NCBI GenBank assembly: GCA_024734555.1 | Contig: JANPWX010000476.1 | Location: forward strand, 306,285 to 370,284 | From: Trochalopteron elliotii | Lineage: Eukaryota; Chordata; Aves; Passeriformes; Leiothrichidae | Length of the DNA stretch: 64,000 nucleotides | Direction: 5' to 3' | Shown here: positions 12,574 through 23,497 of the stretch, piece after piece | Layout of the letters: each line of letters starts with the position of its first letter | Numbering within the stretch: the first letter of the stretch is position 1 | Notes under the pieces: model-generated | Told to the model about the DNA's origin: nothing | What the model saw: the letters and a program-made list of their open reading frames with translations, nothing else | Databases searched by the model: none | Position numbers and translations under genes: made by a program

Positions 12574-12987
12574 CCTGCAGTCAGGGGGTGGTAAAAAAAA
12601 GGCGTTTCCTAACAAAAACAGCCGTGGAGTTTGGCAGGGCTGCCTGCAGTCTTTACAAACAAATTCCTTTTTGTGCTTCCACCTTCCTGCAGTGCCCTTG
12701 GCTGCTGTCACAGCAGGTGCTGGGGGCAGGTTTACCTGCAGACAGGGAGCTTTGCCGTGAGGGCCCTGGCACACCTCCATGGTGAGGGCAGAGAGAGCCC
12801 AGAGCTTACAGCTGCTGTGGTCAAACCTCAGGCAGCTGCTGGTATGGGCTGAGGACAGGTTTGGTGGTCTCCCAAACCTTGCTCATCCACCTATACAATA
12901 CAATTCCAAAACAGAAGTTGCAGAACTCAACATTTTTGCTGTCTCACCAAGCAGGTAAATGCATGACCAGGAACAGTCCTTTTGTTC
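12574..12987. other. Non-coding spacer; nothing specific
   Basis: Unique-looking sequence between the A-rich tract and the next CR1. A second, short A-run occurs at 12593-12600. No feature is recognised. Confidence 0.5.
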
Positions 12988-13325
12988 ACATAGAATCAGT
13001 AATTTAGGCTGGGAAAGCCCCCTAAGTTCGAGTCCAAGAACTGACCCAGCACTGCCATGTTCAGCACTAACCCATGTCCCCACATCTACATGGCTTTTAA
13101 ATGCCTCAAGCTATGGTGGCTGTACCACTGCCATGAGCAGTCTGTGTCAATGCTTGGCAAGCTTTTTAGTGAAGAAATTTTCCGGTTTAGATTTTCCATC
13201 TAAACTTCCCTATACACAACCTGAGGCTATTCCCTCTTGTCCTGTCACTTGTTACTTGGGAGAAAAGGCCACTCCCACCTGGCCACAGGCTCAGGAAGTT
13301 GTGGAGGGTGAAAGGTCTCCATGAG
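12988..13325 (-). mobile_element. CR1 LINE fragment, older subfamily, antisense
   Basis: The + strand shows catagaatcag, then a decayed 'ggctgggaaag', gttcgagtccaag, cactaacccatgtcccc, acatctacatggcttttaaatg, gtgaagaaattttcc and ttgtcctgtcacttgttac. These are landmarks of a CR1 3' UTR version that differs from the other copies in the window: its middle has 'cactgccatgttcagcac' where they have the ggatccagggg block. Divergence is visibly higher, so the insertion is probably older. A tRNA B-box look-alike (gttcgagtcc) belongs to this element. Family assignment is confident; the subfamily name is not given. Confidence 0.85.
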
Positions 13326-16300
13326 TAGTTCTTTCTGAAAATGCTGGCTTATGTCCCTCATGAAGTCTTTAATTTCATGTTCATTCTCCCATCAGAATGA
13401 ATTGATTTCCTAGCCAGAACAGCAGAGGCAGCTGAGGACCTCCTATCCTGATCCTGCCCCCTCCTTGCCCAACACTTGCAGAGAGAAAGAAGGGAGAAGC
13501 AGCAGAAACTGGGTCCATTTTATTCAGCCCCAAGTCCAAACTGTGAATTTCCAAACCACAGTCTCTCCTACACTGTTGCTCATTTCCCAGTATATGACTG
13601 GGACTGATGCTGGTGATAGAAGGATTTGCAGCCTGGATCACCAGTCCATGCTCATGACTGCAGAGCTCACATCCAAGGAGTTATCAGCTGGTAAGACTCT
13701 GGTAGAACAAGGGTCATAAATATAAAGTTATTCCAACTTTTAACCTAGTAATATGTTGCTGATTATAATTTCACTTCCAGAATTATGAAGATTTTGTTTG
13801 CACACAACAGAATACATCAGTTCACTTGATCACTTATTCCAAGAGCTAATTTTCCTCATCCTTAAACATTTATGCCATATTTCTCTTTTGAATAACTCTA
13901 ATTTTAATTAGAAGGCATTTGCTCCTGTTACTAAATTAAACAGTCCTCTCGTCTTTGATGTGCTACGTACTGCATCACATTTCCTCTGCTAAACTAAACA
14001 TAAAAATCTTCAAATCTCTCACAATAAAGTATCTGAGATTTCCAATGATTTCTTTGTCCACTGTTAATACACAGATCGATAGACCACCAATAGAAAGGGC
14101 AGCACATGGAGTTACAGCTGGATCTGTAATGGAGAGAGATGGATCTAAAAGCAGAAAGACAAAGGGAGCAATAGATAATTAATTGACAAAGTCCCCCTCT
14201 CCAGGTTGTGGTGAGTCCTCCACATTAGTGAAAACACCTTTTCTTACCTGGAAATTGTGAGCTGATTCACATAATCCCTCACTCCAGTAATGAAGGCATT
14301 TGCCTCCTTAATTTCCCCTGGAAATCACCTCCTCTCACTGACCACATGGGAAGCAGCCTCTCTTTTCCTCCCCAGATCCCTGACACCATTATTGTTGTTA
14401 TATTTAACTGTCACTTCACCAAAAGTGCTCCATATCCAACACATCCAATTTCACATCACCAACTTGCCAACTGGCAACTGGCAGGAGCAAAAACTCCTTT
14501 TTTCTTTTTTTTTTTTGGTCTCCAGTCACCTCTGGCCCTCGGCCAGTGGTGTCTTCATTTATTGTAATTCATTTGTGTCATTAACGTGTTGGATTTGCAC
14601 AGCAATTGCAAAGTAGTACATTAGTACAAAAGCTATTGCTCTGGGTGCCAGCGGTTTATTGCCACAGCTGATTTAGAGGCTGATAAGCAAGTTTGCAGCG
14701 TCCTTGAGGCTGGGAGAAGGACAGGTAATGTGGCAGCGGGGCGGGCACAGCTCTGCAGCTGTCCAGGAACGGGCGAGGTGTCCCAGGCCCTGCACAGTTG
14801 GGGGGGTGGGACCAGTTCATCTTTTCTCTGTAAAATGTCTTTGCCTTGGTTTTAGTGCTCAGCCATCCCAGAGAAATGCTGAGCACAAAGCCTGTGTGAC
14901 AATCTCAGGCGCTTGGGAAGGAGATTAAATGCCATTCCAATACTGGAGGTTTGGGAGCTTCTGTGCGAGTAGCTCATAATAGAGCCATGTCATCACTTTA
15001 TTGCAAAGATACGATAAAGACAGGCATTATATGGTGTTAACATTTAACAGCCATAACTTCACTTGCAAATGACTTTGCAGGCCAAGTCACAGTGAATTGT
15101 TTCTTTCTGTGCATTTAATCCTTGGCTCACAGGCTAGAGACCAAGGGCATTTGCAGAAAAGACAGAGTGATAAGCAGACAGACCGACAGACCTGTCTGTC
15201 CGTCAGCTCCAGATGGTGATCCCTTAAAACATCACCTTAACAATGGTATTTAAAATGAAGAATCAAACAGGACCAGCACAGACAACACATCTGACTGTCA
15301 AAAAGAAACACAAAACATCCCCCTCCTGGGATTGATGCTGTGCCCAAAGGAGTCCGTTCTGAGCTTCTGGACAGGATGCTCTGGGCAGTTTTAGTGAGGC
15401 AGAATCAGGCAGGAGGGTGAGAGACATAACAGACTTGGGCAAGTGCCAGGCATCAGTTCAGATCCACCTTTGGCAGCAGGAAACTCTGCCTGTGGATAGG
15501 GAGGAGCTGGCCAAAGTGTTTCACATGCTGATATGACTCTCCAGAGCTCATCCCAGCACAGAGAAGACCAAGAGTCTGAATTTGAAGAGTGAACTCTTAG
15601 TCAGTTTCCCGGGAAATATTTTCCCTCTGGTACTCCCTCCTGTGACCTGGTACAACCAAACCACTGTGGAACAAATCCTATGGTCCTTCAGAGGAGTAAC
15701 TGGAGCAGCCAGTGTAAAAGAGGGATGATTCAACAGCCCCTTTGGTGCTGGATGCTCTTGCATTGGCCCACAAATCAAAGCTTCACCCCTGGGAAGGAAG
15801 AAGGAAAATTCCCTGTGGATGGAGCAGGGGAAGGAGGATGTTACTGCTGCTACCACCAAGGCCTGTCTCTCCTTCCTCTGCTTCCCTGGAGCAGCTGCTG
15901 CAGGGCATGGCTGGGATGAGCTATTGATCCACGGAAGCCTTGTCCTCTCCCATCTGGCCACCTGGAAGGCAGGAGGGATGATCTCTCCATATTTTACCAG
16001 CCCTGAGAAAATAGAGTGGGCAGTCCAGGGGCCTCTAGACCGTCAGTCCCCATCTTAATTAGGACTGTCAGCTTGCCTTTCATTTTAGGGAATTAATTAT
16101 GGTGCTGCATAGCTGCATTTCTGGTTAACACCAGCTACTGCTGGCAGGCTGGGCTGTGGGTTTCACCAGCTCCCTGCCACCTCTGTTTGTACCTACAAGT
16201 CAAGACTCACACAGGAAGGGTCTAGCGAGTGCTCAGGAGAATAATCAACAGTGTTATCTGAATGCCATATCAAATAGATTCAGGCCAGAAATGGACTCAG

Positions 16301-17829
16301 CTGCCGGAAACCTATTAGCAGCATCTCAGATTTCCTGTGTACCAGCAAGTTACAGGGCAAGCACTTTAACACTGCCCACAGCTTGTGGTTAATTACTGTT
16401 TGTAGAGTTACTGCCTGCAGTTCTGCTTGACAAAGTGCCCATAAAGACAAAAATGAAATGCTGGCCCATTTTGGATGGATGCCACCTGGTCCCCCGGCCC
16501 TTCCTCCCCCACTGGGTGACAAAAACCTTGCCAAGATAAAGCGGATTTGTTGCAGGGTAGGATTTTGTGCCGAGTGGGAGCAGCCGTGCTGAGGGGACTC
16601 TGATCCCCTGTGACACATAACTGCACTGCCTGTGTTCCTGCCTGCATGCCAGGGCAGCTGATGGCATGGCAAGGACACAGCACACCTGGATCTGCCTGCT
16701 GGGTGTCATTCAGGTGAGTCTGTACAGCAGCAAACACGTCTCTTCCAGCCCTGAATGTTTTCTCTCTTAAGGTCTGCAGTGCATCATCCACCTGGGAATG
16801 GCAGATATGGTTGGGAAGGACACACCAGTGTAGGAAGTGAGCAGGGCATGAGCTGATGGGGGCTGGAGGTGGGATGGGCTGTGCAGGCAGCTGGGGCTCC
16901 TTCAGCCTGTGGCTGGAGGGGGGATATGAGCAGTGCGTGAGGTTCAGTCTCTGCTTGCTGATTGCTCTGATGACAAAATCTGTAGGGAACCTCAAATAAC
17001 TTGCTCCAAGTTCCTCTGGGTTCAGAGCAGAAGAAAGGGGAAAAGCAACAGGAAAGAAGGAAGGTGGTAGGAAAAGCAGGAGGAAGAAAGAGGCTGGTGG
17101 CAGCCATCTCTTATCTCTCTGTGTTTATATGAATTTTTTCTGGGACACTGCAAGGTGGGAAGCATGGTTTTGGTGCAGGTGGACAGACTAATTTCTGTGT
17201 ACTCATCTCTCAGACTCTGCTCAGCTCTGCGGGGGCAGACTCCCAGGATCCCCATCATGATGGGGAAAATCCATAAGGCTCCAGCAGAGTAATGTGCAAG
17301 GGAAAGCTGGAAATGGGTCTAAAGGGGGCAGCCAGCCCCAGAACTCACCTCCAGCCCACCACTGCAGCCCCAGCTAATGGGACAGGTAATGGGTTGAGGG
17401 CCATGACCTGGGCTGGGTATCCACCGCTGACCTCTCCCTGGGGCTGTGACCCGAAGGCTGAGAGCGACTAATGCGGAGATTTATGTCTTGTTAATAACAG
17501 AATTGACCAATCAATAATGAAATCCATGCTCTGCATTAACGAGGGGTCCCAGCAGCAGAGGCTGAGCCTTCCCTTCTCCCAGGGTGGGCAAAAGGGGTGA
17601 AATCTGGAAGAATTTGTCATTCCCTCCAGAAAATGGAGACATATCCAGGCCAGATGCCCAGTGGCTACCAGAGTTTTGGGTTTGTTATATCCCATAAGTT
17701 CCTGGTCTATTTTCTTTAAAGATCAGGAGGCATGAAGGGTATGGAGTTATGCCTGTACCTTCCCTGGTAGATATTACCTGTGTGGACACCTCAGAGCACC
17801 TCCCAGGATTTGAAGCGACCCACAAGGAA
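13326..17829. other. Non-coding, single-copy-looking DNA; no gene seen
   Basis: No supported gene is present. Short T-rich tract at 14497-14517. Unique AT-rich parts at 14570-14700 and 14935-15120, and a compact one at 17455-17545, carry clustered TAAT/ATTA cores and are possible conserved elements. A 24-bp imperfect palindrome lies at 15181-15204. The 17028-17096 part is purine-rich on +. The longest frame (16408-16995, -) has no recognisable domain. Confidence 0.5.
15181..15204. other. 24-bp imperfect palindrome
   Basis: The sequence gaccgacaga-cc-tgtctgtccgtc reads the same on the opposite strand except at two symmetric pairs (fourth base from each end, and the centre). It sits directly after a gacaga-type direct repeat. 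Too short to be a transposon end or a microRNA precursor by itself; no function is assigned. Confidence 0.6.
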
Positions 17830-18120
17830 GTTGGAGAGGGACTGTAGTGACAGGACAAGGAGTAATGGGTTCACACTGAGAGAGGGGAAATTTAGGTTAG
17901 ATAAATAGAAGGAATTGTTCCCTGTGAGGGTGGGCAGGCCCTGGCACAGGGTGTCCAGAGAAGCTGTGGCTGCCCCTGGATCCCTGGCAGGGCCCAAGGC
18001 CAGGTTGAACCCTGGGGCTTGGAGCAGCCTGGGACAGTGGGAGGTGTCCCTGCCACAGCAGGGGTGGCACTGGATGGGCTCTGAGATCCCTTCCAGCCCA
18101 AACCATCCTATGATTCCACA
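17830..18120 (+). mobile_element. CR1 LINE fragment, 3' end, sense
   Basis: It reads through the CR1 3' UTR in the sense direction: gagagggactgtagtgacagg, ccctgtgagggtgggcaggc, cctggcacagggtg, tggctgcccctggatccctg, caaggccaggttgaac, cttggagcagcctggg and ccagcccaaaccatcc. It ends in the family's terminal 8-mers (tatgattc cacag). About 290 bp remain, all 3' UTR. It carries the songbird-type CTGGATCCCTGG motif and is little decayed. Confidence 0.94.
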
Positions 18121-21100
18121 GTTCTCTGCTATTGAGAAAAATCTTTGCATGAACAAAACTTGCAGGAGAAAGATGCCGAAGTGTCTCAAATTTTTCCAAG
18201 TCACTGCTTCTGTAACCAATTTTAAATTCTGGCATGGTGACTCAGACACAGCTAAAATTAGACTCTGCAAGTCGCTTGATTTTTGTTTCAGGAGGATTCT
18301 GTGACTTAGTCAATGCCATCATGCTACAGCAAAAAGATGCATCTCCAAGAGCTCTCCAGTACCAGCTGTGCAGCCCATGCCCTGCTGGAATATGGCCTTA
18401 TATGATAATATCCCCTTCCTAAGGATGCCAGCTCCATTCCTTGTTGTCCGGCAGGATCCTGGGCTTGGGGAGTGGAATTTAAAATGTAAGAACACATGCA
18501 CATTTGGGAAAATAAAATTTAAAAATTATTTTTAAATTATTTCTCTATTTCTTTACAAAGACGGTCTATTTTAGATTGTTGGGGAAAGTAACAATTAACT
18601 AACAGAACTGGTTAACTGCTCAGCACTGCTAAGATTCTATCATCACCTATTTAAAAACATCTTCTAGAAGAAAAGTGGCTGTTCTTTAAATTTTTTGGGA
18701 AAAGAAATGGTGAGAAAGCAGCTGAGATGTTCCTGGGAGCTTTGTGAGTGTCTGCCCCATCCTCTGGCTTCATCACCCACCTGAACAGAGCACACCAGCA
18801 CTCTGTCACTTCGCCTCTGTGCAGTCTGCTGACCAGGAGGGAAAGTGGACAAAAACCTGCTGTGAGCTTTGTGTCCAAAGCCCTGCAATGGAGCAGCAGA
18901 GCCGTGGGTGTGAATTTTTTCTGCAGGATTTTCTAGGCAGCAGCAGGAGCTGGAGGATGAGCATCCACAGGGTGACAGGCAGCTACCAGCTTGTCTGTCA
19001 CAGGCAATGAAGATCTCCAGCAGCCTGCAGAAGCCTCCCTGTAACACATCCTTGGTGAACTCGTGCCAGGGCTGAGGTTCTTCAGTTGCCATTACTGATG
19101 AAGAAGTCAAAGCCTGGGGGAGGCCTTGGGAAGGGGAGTGGGCTCTGAAACGTGCCCAGCCCTCACTGCTGAAACAGGAAACATCCCATCAGCATTTCAG
19201 TATTTATTTCTCTTTAACCTCCCAGCCCTGTTCACCTCCCTGCGCTGGAGGGGCAATTAAGCCAGGTTCCCGTGGGAGCAGGGGGAGAGGGGAAGGAGAG
19301 GGGCACTGGAAGCAGAGAGCTTCCCCTCCCTGTGTCATTAGTATAAATTGTGTTTGTGCAAGTTATATTTTACGGCAGGCGTGTCAATTAGTGTGTGAAA
19401 TTTAATAACCCAATTGAGCTTCTCTCGCTCAGAGCTAAATTGAAATCTGTTGCCTGTCTGGGAGAGGAAAGGGGCTGTCATGGATGGGAGGCTGAGCTGG
19501 TGGGCTGGGTAAGGGCGTTTTTCTGGGAGATTAAAAGAAAGGAATGTTTTTTTCATACTCAGGTTTGTTTGGAGAGGGCAGCTGATTTGGTTTTTTAAAC
19601 TTTTTTTTTTAAAGTGATGATTTTGTAATAAAATGCTTGGGAGGGAGAAAGGGAATAATGTTTAATTGTTTGCATTTGGTTTTGCTTCTAGTGGGGGGTA
19701 GATTTTACTGCTAATGACTGCAACACTGAGGGTAGCTTTGGGGCAATCCGAGCTGCCAGCACCTGGATCCTTACCATGAGGAGAAGGAAGAGAGATGCAT
19801 CTCAAGAGCACCCTGTCCCACAGCAAGGCAAAGGGTGTGATAGGTGTCTGCTCAAATCCCACCAGAGCACAAGCACCAAATCTGAAACTCACAGAGTTTA
19901 GGGCAGTAGGACCAATATTGATAGCACAAAGGGATCAGACTCTGCCTGTAAAAGAGGCTGTAAAAACTCCTAAACAGGGAGTTCCAGCAAGTACGTAAGC
20001 TATTGGCTTGTTTAACTTGCTTCAGGCTTAGGATGGACTGTGGTGACAAGTGGCTCTAGCATGGATGGTGCTATCAGCTGGCCCTACCCTGAATGTGCTC
20101 CTTGTCTCCACCATTGTGATAAAAACATATTCAATACAACCATGAAAATCAGTGCTTTCACCTAAGGGCAAAACTCCAGGAGCTGAAGACTGGAGGAAAA
20201 CAGCAATATTACTACACTTGCATGAGCTCATCTCAGACTTTTATCCTCACTCTAGTAATATTGGGTGGGTTTTTTTCAAAAACCCCCTGTCCTGAAATCT
20301 CAGTGTTAATCCCTCTCACTGTCAAGGGATAGCTCGAGAATCACGGCTTCATTTTGAGGGGCTCCCTGCTCTCCCCTCTATCCCCACCTCCACATTGCTC
20401 CTGCCCAACAGTGATGTGGGGATTGCTGCACTTCCACTGTCCATACCCCAAAGGACTTCTGGCCATGAAAGGATCCCTTTCTGAGCTGTTTGCCCCTCTC
20501 TGGCAGACACTCTCCAGCCAGGCTCTGTGTTCAGCCTCTCCCGGGCTGCTGGTCTCAAAGCTCTCCAGAGAGACCCATTATCCAGGAGACAGACGTCCAG
20601 GACTGCTTGGCTTTCCTGGAGGAGAGGAACCCACCAAGGTTCATTCCACCAAGGATCTGTCCACCAAGCCCTGCTGCAAATAGGCAGAAAGCTGGAATCA
20701 GCAAAGGAATGTTTATAAAATTGCTTTCATGGACACTGCACATGTGGTGATATGTTTGCAAAGCGGGTCATGCCATTCCCTGAAATATATGGGCAATGTT
20801 CAGGATATTTAATGAAATAAAGATGTAATTAGCTTCAGCTTTTTAATGCTTTGGGAAACAGCATTACCCTGGTTTGGAGGGGACTCCTAAATAAGATTGA
20901 GTTACTGCACTGAGCACAGAGATACAGAGATACAATCTGAGGAGGAAACCTGACCCTGCCAGGATTTTCTCTGTAGTGTGTTTGCATTGTATCAGCATCT
21001 AATCTGGAGCACATATCTACATTTCCCTGAGTCCCCAGAAAAGCAACCTGAGTATTCATTGAATGCTAGAAGAGAAGAAATTTGCTCCAGGAAGGAAATT

Positions 21101-23302
21101 TTAAGGCTATAATCTGCAGGGTCCAGTGTGTGTTTTTAAAGCATCAGAAATATTAGAGGACTCTCATGTCTTCCAAAAGCCTTAAGAAGGACAAAATGCT
21201 GCACAGCAAAGGCCTTTAGGAAGGACTGCAAGGGAAAAGAGATGAAACATAAGATTTGGAGTGTCAGTGACCTGTACAGGTTTTTCAGTGAGCAGCAGAA
21301 TACCATGACAGACGTCAGTGGCCCAATGCAGTCAGCAACCAGCGCTGCCCAGCGGGTCCTGAAACTCCAAATCCACCAGGACCCTGTAACCACCCTGCTG
21401 TTTACACCAGTTCCTTATCTCTGACCGACTAGGCTCAATTTCCAGAGGAAGGGGATTAATTATTCCAACAGGATACTGTGGAGGCTGCTGAGAATCCCAC
21501 AGAAGAGATCCCACAGCCTGAGGTCACATCTGCAGCTGGGTGCCGGCTATAAACTACAAAAATTTGTTTTAAGACACACAAAATCAGCAAAAATATTATG
21601 CAGCACAGCAATTAGATACCATAACTCATTGAATTGTCCACTTTCCAAATCTTCCACCCTTCCACAAATAAAGCCTAAAATTAAGGAGCTGAAAAATATG
21701 AATTTGAAACATAATGAAAGACAATTTGTGTTTTGTAGCCACAGGGAGGGCAGATCTTTAAGGCTTTCACTGGACAACCCTAAGTTTGACCCTATTCCAA
21801 GGTATTCTGAAATAGTCACCTTCATCTGGTGATCCAAACAGGCATGAGGACCTGGAGGACTTGGAGACCTCCTAGCCAGACAGAACTCATCTCCATTTAG
21901 GAGTCACCATTTTTTAGGGAACCTTCAGTCTGCTGGCTCCAGAAATACAATCTAGCATTGTGGGACCAGAGCAGTCTACTACGCAGAGAAGTATGTTGGC
22001 AAAAAATACTGCTTTTGAAAGAAATGTTCAGTTCTTTTTCAAGAGAGAAGGAAGCCTGAATTTTTTTCAGACAAAAATAAGGGCATCATAATCTTGTAGT
22101 ATTTGAAAAGAACTCCCTGGAGTCAAGGGAAATGACAATAAAAATGAGAAATAGTGATGATGGAAAGAAGTGAGGAAGGCTGCCCAAGACTCTCAGGGCC
22201 TGGGTTCAAGGGAAGGAGAGGCTGATGCATAGCATTGGGAGGGGCTGCAGTTACTTGTTGGAAGATGAGGGCACTTGTGAATTTTTAGGGTGTTTCACTG
22301 AGACTTCTCCAGTTTGGAGAAGCACTGAATTTCCCCTGGACCCCAGCCCAAGATGAAAGCACCTCTCCTGCTGCAAAGAACAGACTCCTGAGAAGAACCA
22401 TGTCCTTCTCCATTCTCCTCCCCATCCCCTGAGTAGCTGTGTTCTCAGATTGCCTGACATGCCATTTATGACAGAAATAACCTGGCTTGGCACTGACACC
22501 TGAAATTCACTTAAGGTTCATCCCACTGTTAATGCCCAGATCAATAAAACTGAAGCCGCAAGAAGAGCTCTTCCCATTCATCCTCCTGCCACCCCTCCCT
22601 TCCCCAGCCCCTTTCCATGCTCCATCCCTTTCCAAGGGTATTTCCCCAGCCCTGGAAGGAGACTCACCACTGCTGGGAGAGCTCATTTCATGCCCACAGC
22701 CCCTGACATATTTCTCCCAGTCCCTGAGAGCTGAGTGATAAAGCTGGGGAGTGGAATCACCCACAGCCTCCCTCTAATCAGCCGTGGCCTTGCTGAACTC
22801 TCCCACTACAAGGAGGTGATCATGCTGCCAGACAAGGCTGATTCACATCGTTTTCCCATCAGGAAATGAAATCTATCACCCCTACGACAGACCTGTTATT
22901 GCTGCAAGCCACTTCAACCTACCCAGTTAAAATTCCCTTGTAAAAGCTAAAAAGGATGTGGACATATTTTATGGCAAATTAACTTTTAACATATTCTTTC
23001 CCTCCTTGTATTAAGATCACGTGCACAGCTGACACTTCCAATAATGTCCGTGCTCCTCACCAGCTGCAAGGACAGTGCTGGATGAGGGCTGGCAGCTTCC
23101 CCATGGCAGTGGAAGGGATTTAGGGTAATGTGGGGAGATTAATTACCCTCTTCTTTTGTTTACCTGCCTTGACTGACTCCAGAGGAAACCCAGGAAAGTT
23201 CATATTAGTTCCATGAGATGAACCCTACCCCAAGGACAGGTCGCTGCCCCACAGAAGGCAAAAGCATCCAAACTCACACTGGATTTCTCTCTGGTCTGTT
23301 GA
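18121..23302. other. Non-coding, single-copy-looking DNA; no gene seen
   Basis: No supported gene or repeat is recognised across about 5.2 kb. AT-rich patch at 18505-18545. The 19335-19450 and 22860-23050 parts are unique, AT-rich and contain several homeodomain-type cores (cattag, caattag, cccaattgag). Open frames are short and ordinary. Confidence 0.5.
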
Positions 23303-23497
23303 TCACAGAATCACAGAATGGTTTGGGTTGGGAAGGACCTTAAAGTTCCACCCCCTGCCATGGCAGGGACACCTTCCACTGTCCCAGGCTGCTCCAAGCC
23401 CCAGTGTCCAACCTGGCCTGGGGCACTGCCAGGGATCCAGGGGCAGCCACAGCTGCTCTGGGCACCCTGTGCCAGGGCCTGCCACATCCCAGGAAGT
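23303..23497 (-). mobile_element. CR1 LINE fragment, 3' end, antisense, short
   Basis: On the + strand it begins with two clean terminal 8-mers (tcacagaa tcacagaa), then tggtttgggttgggaagg, ccctgccatggcagggacac, gtcccaggctgctccaagcc, ccaacctggcctggggcac, ggatccaggggcagccacag and gtgccagggcctg. Similarity stops near 'cccaggaag'. About 195 bp, the very end of the element. The clean 8-mers and low divergence suggest a fairly recent insertion. Confidence 0.94.

Noticed and set aside
13027..13040. tRNA B-box look-alike gttcgagtcc
   Set aside because: It lies inside the older CR1 copy, and no acceptor stem, A box or anticodon arm is found around it.
16408..16995. 195-codon frame on -
   Set aside because: Low-information sequence, no domain, overlapped by other frames on the same strand.
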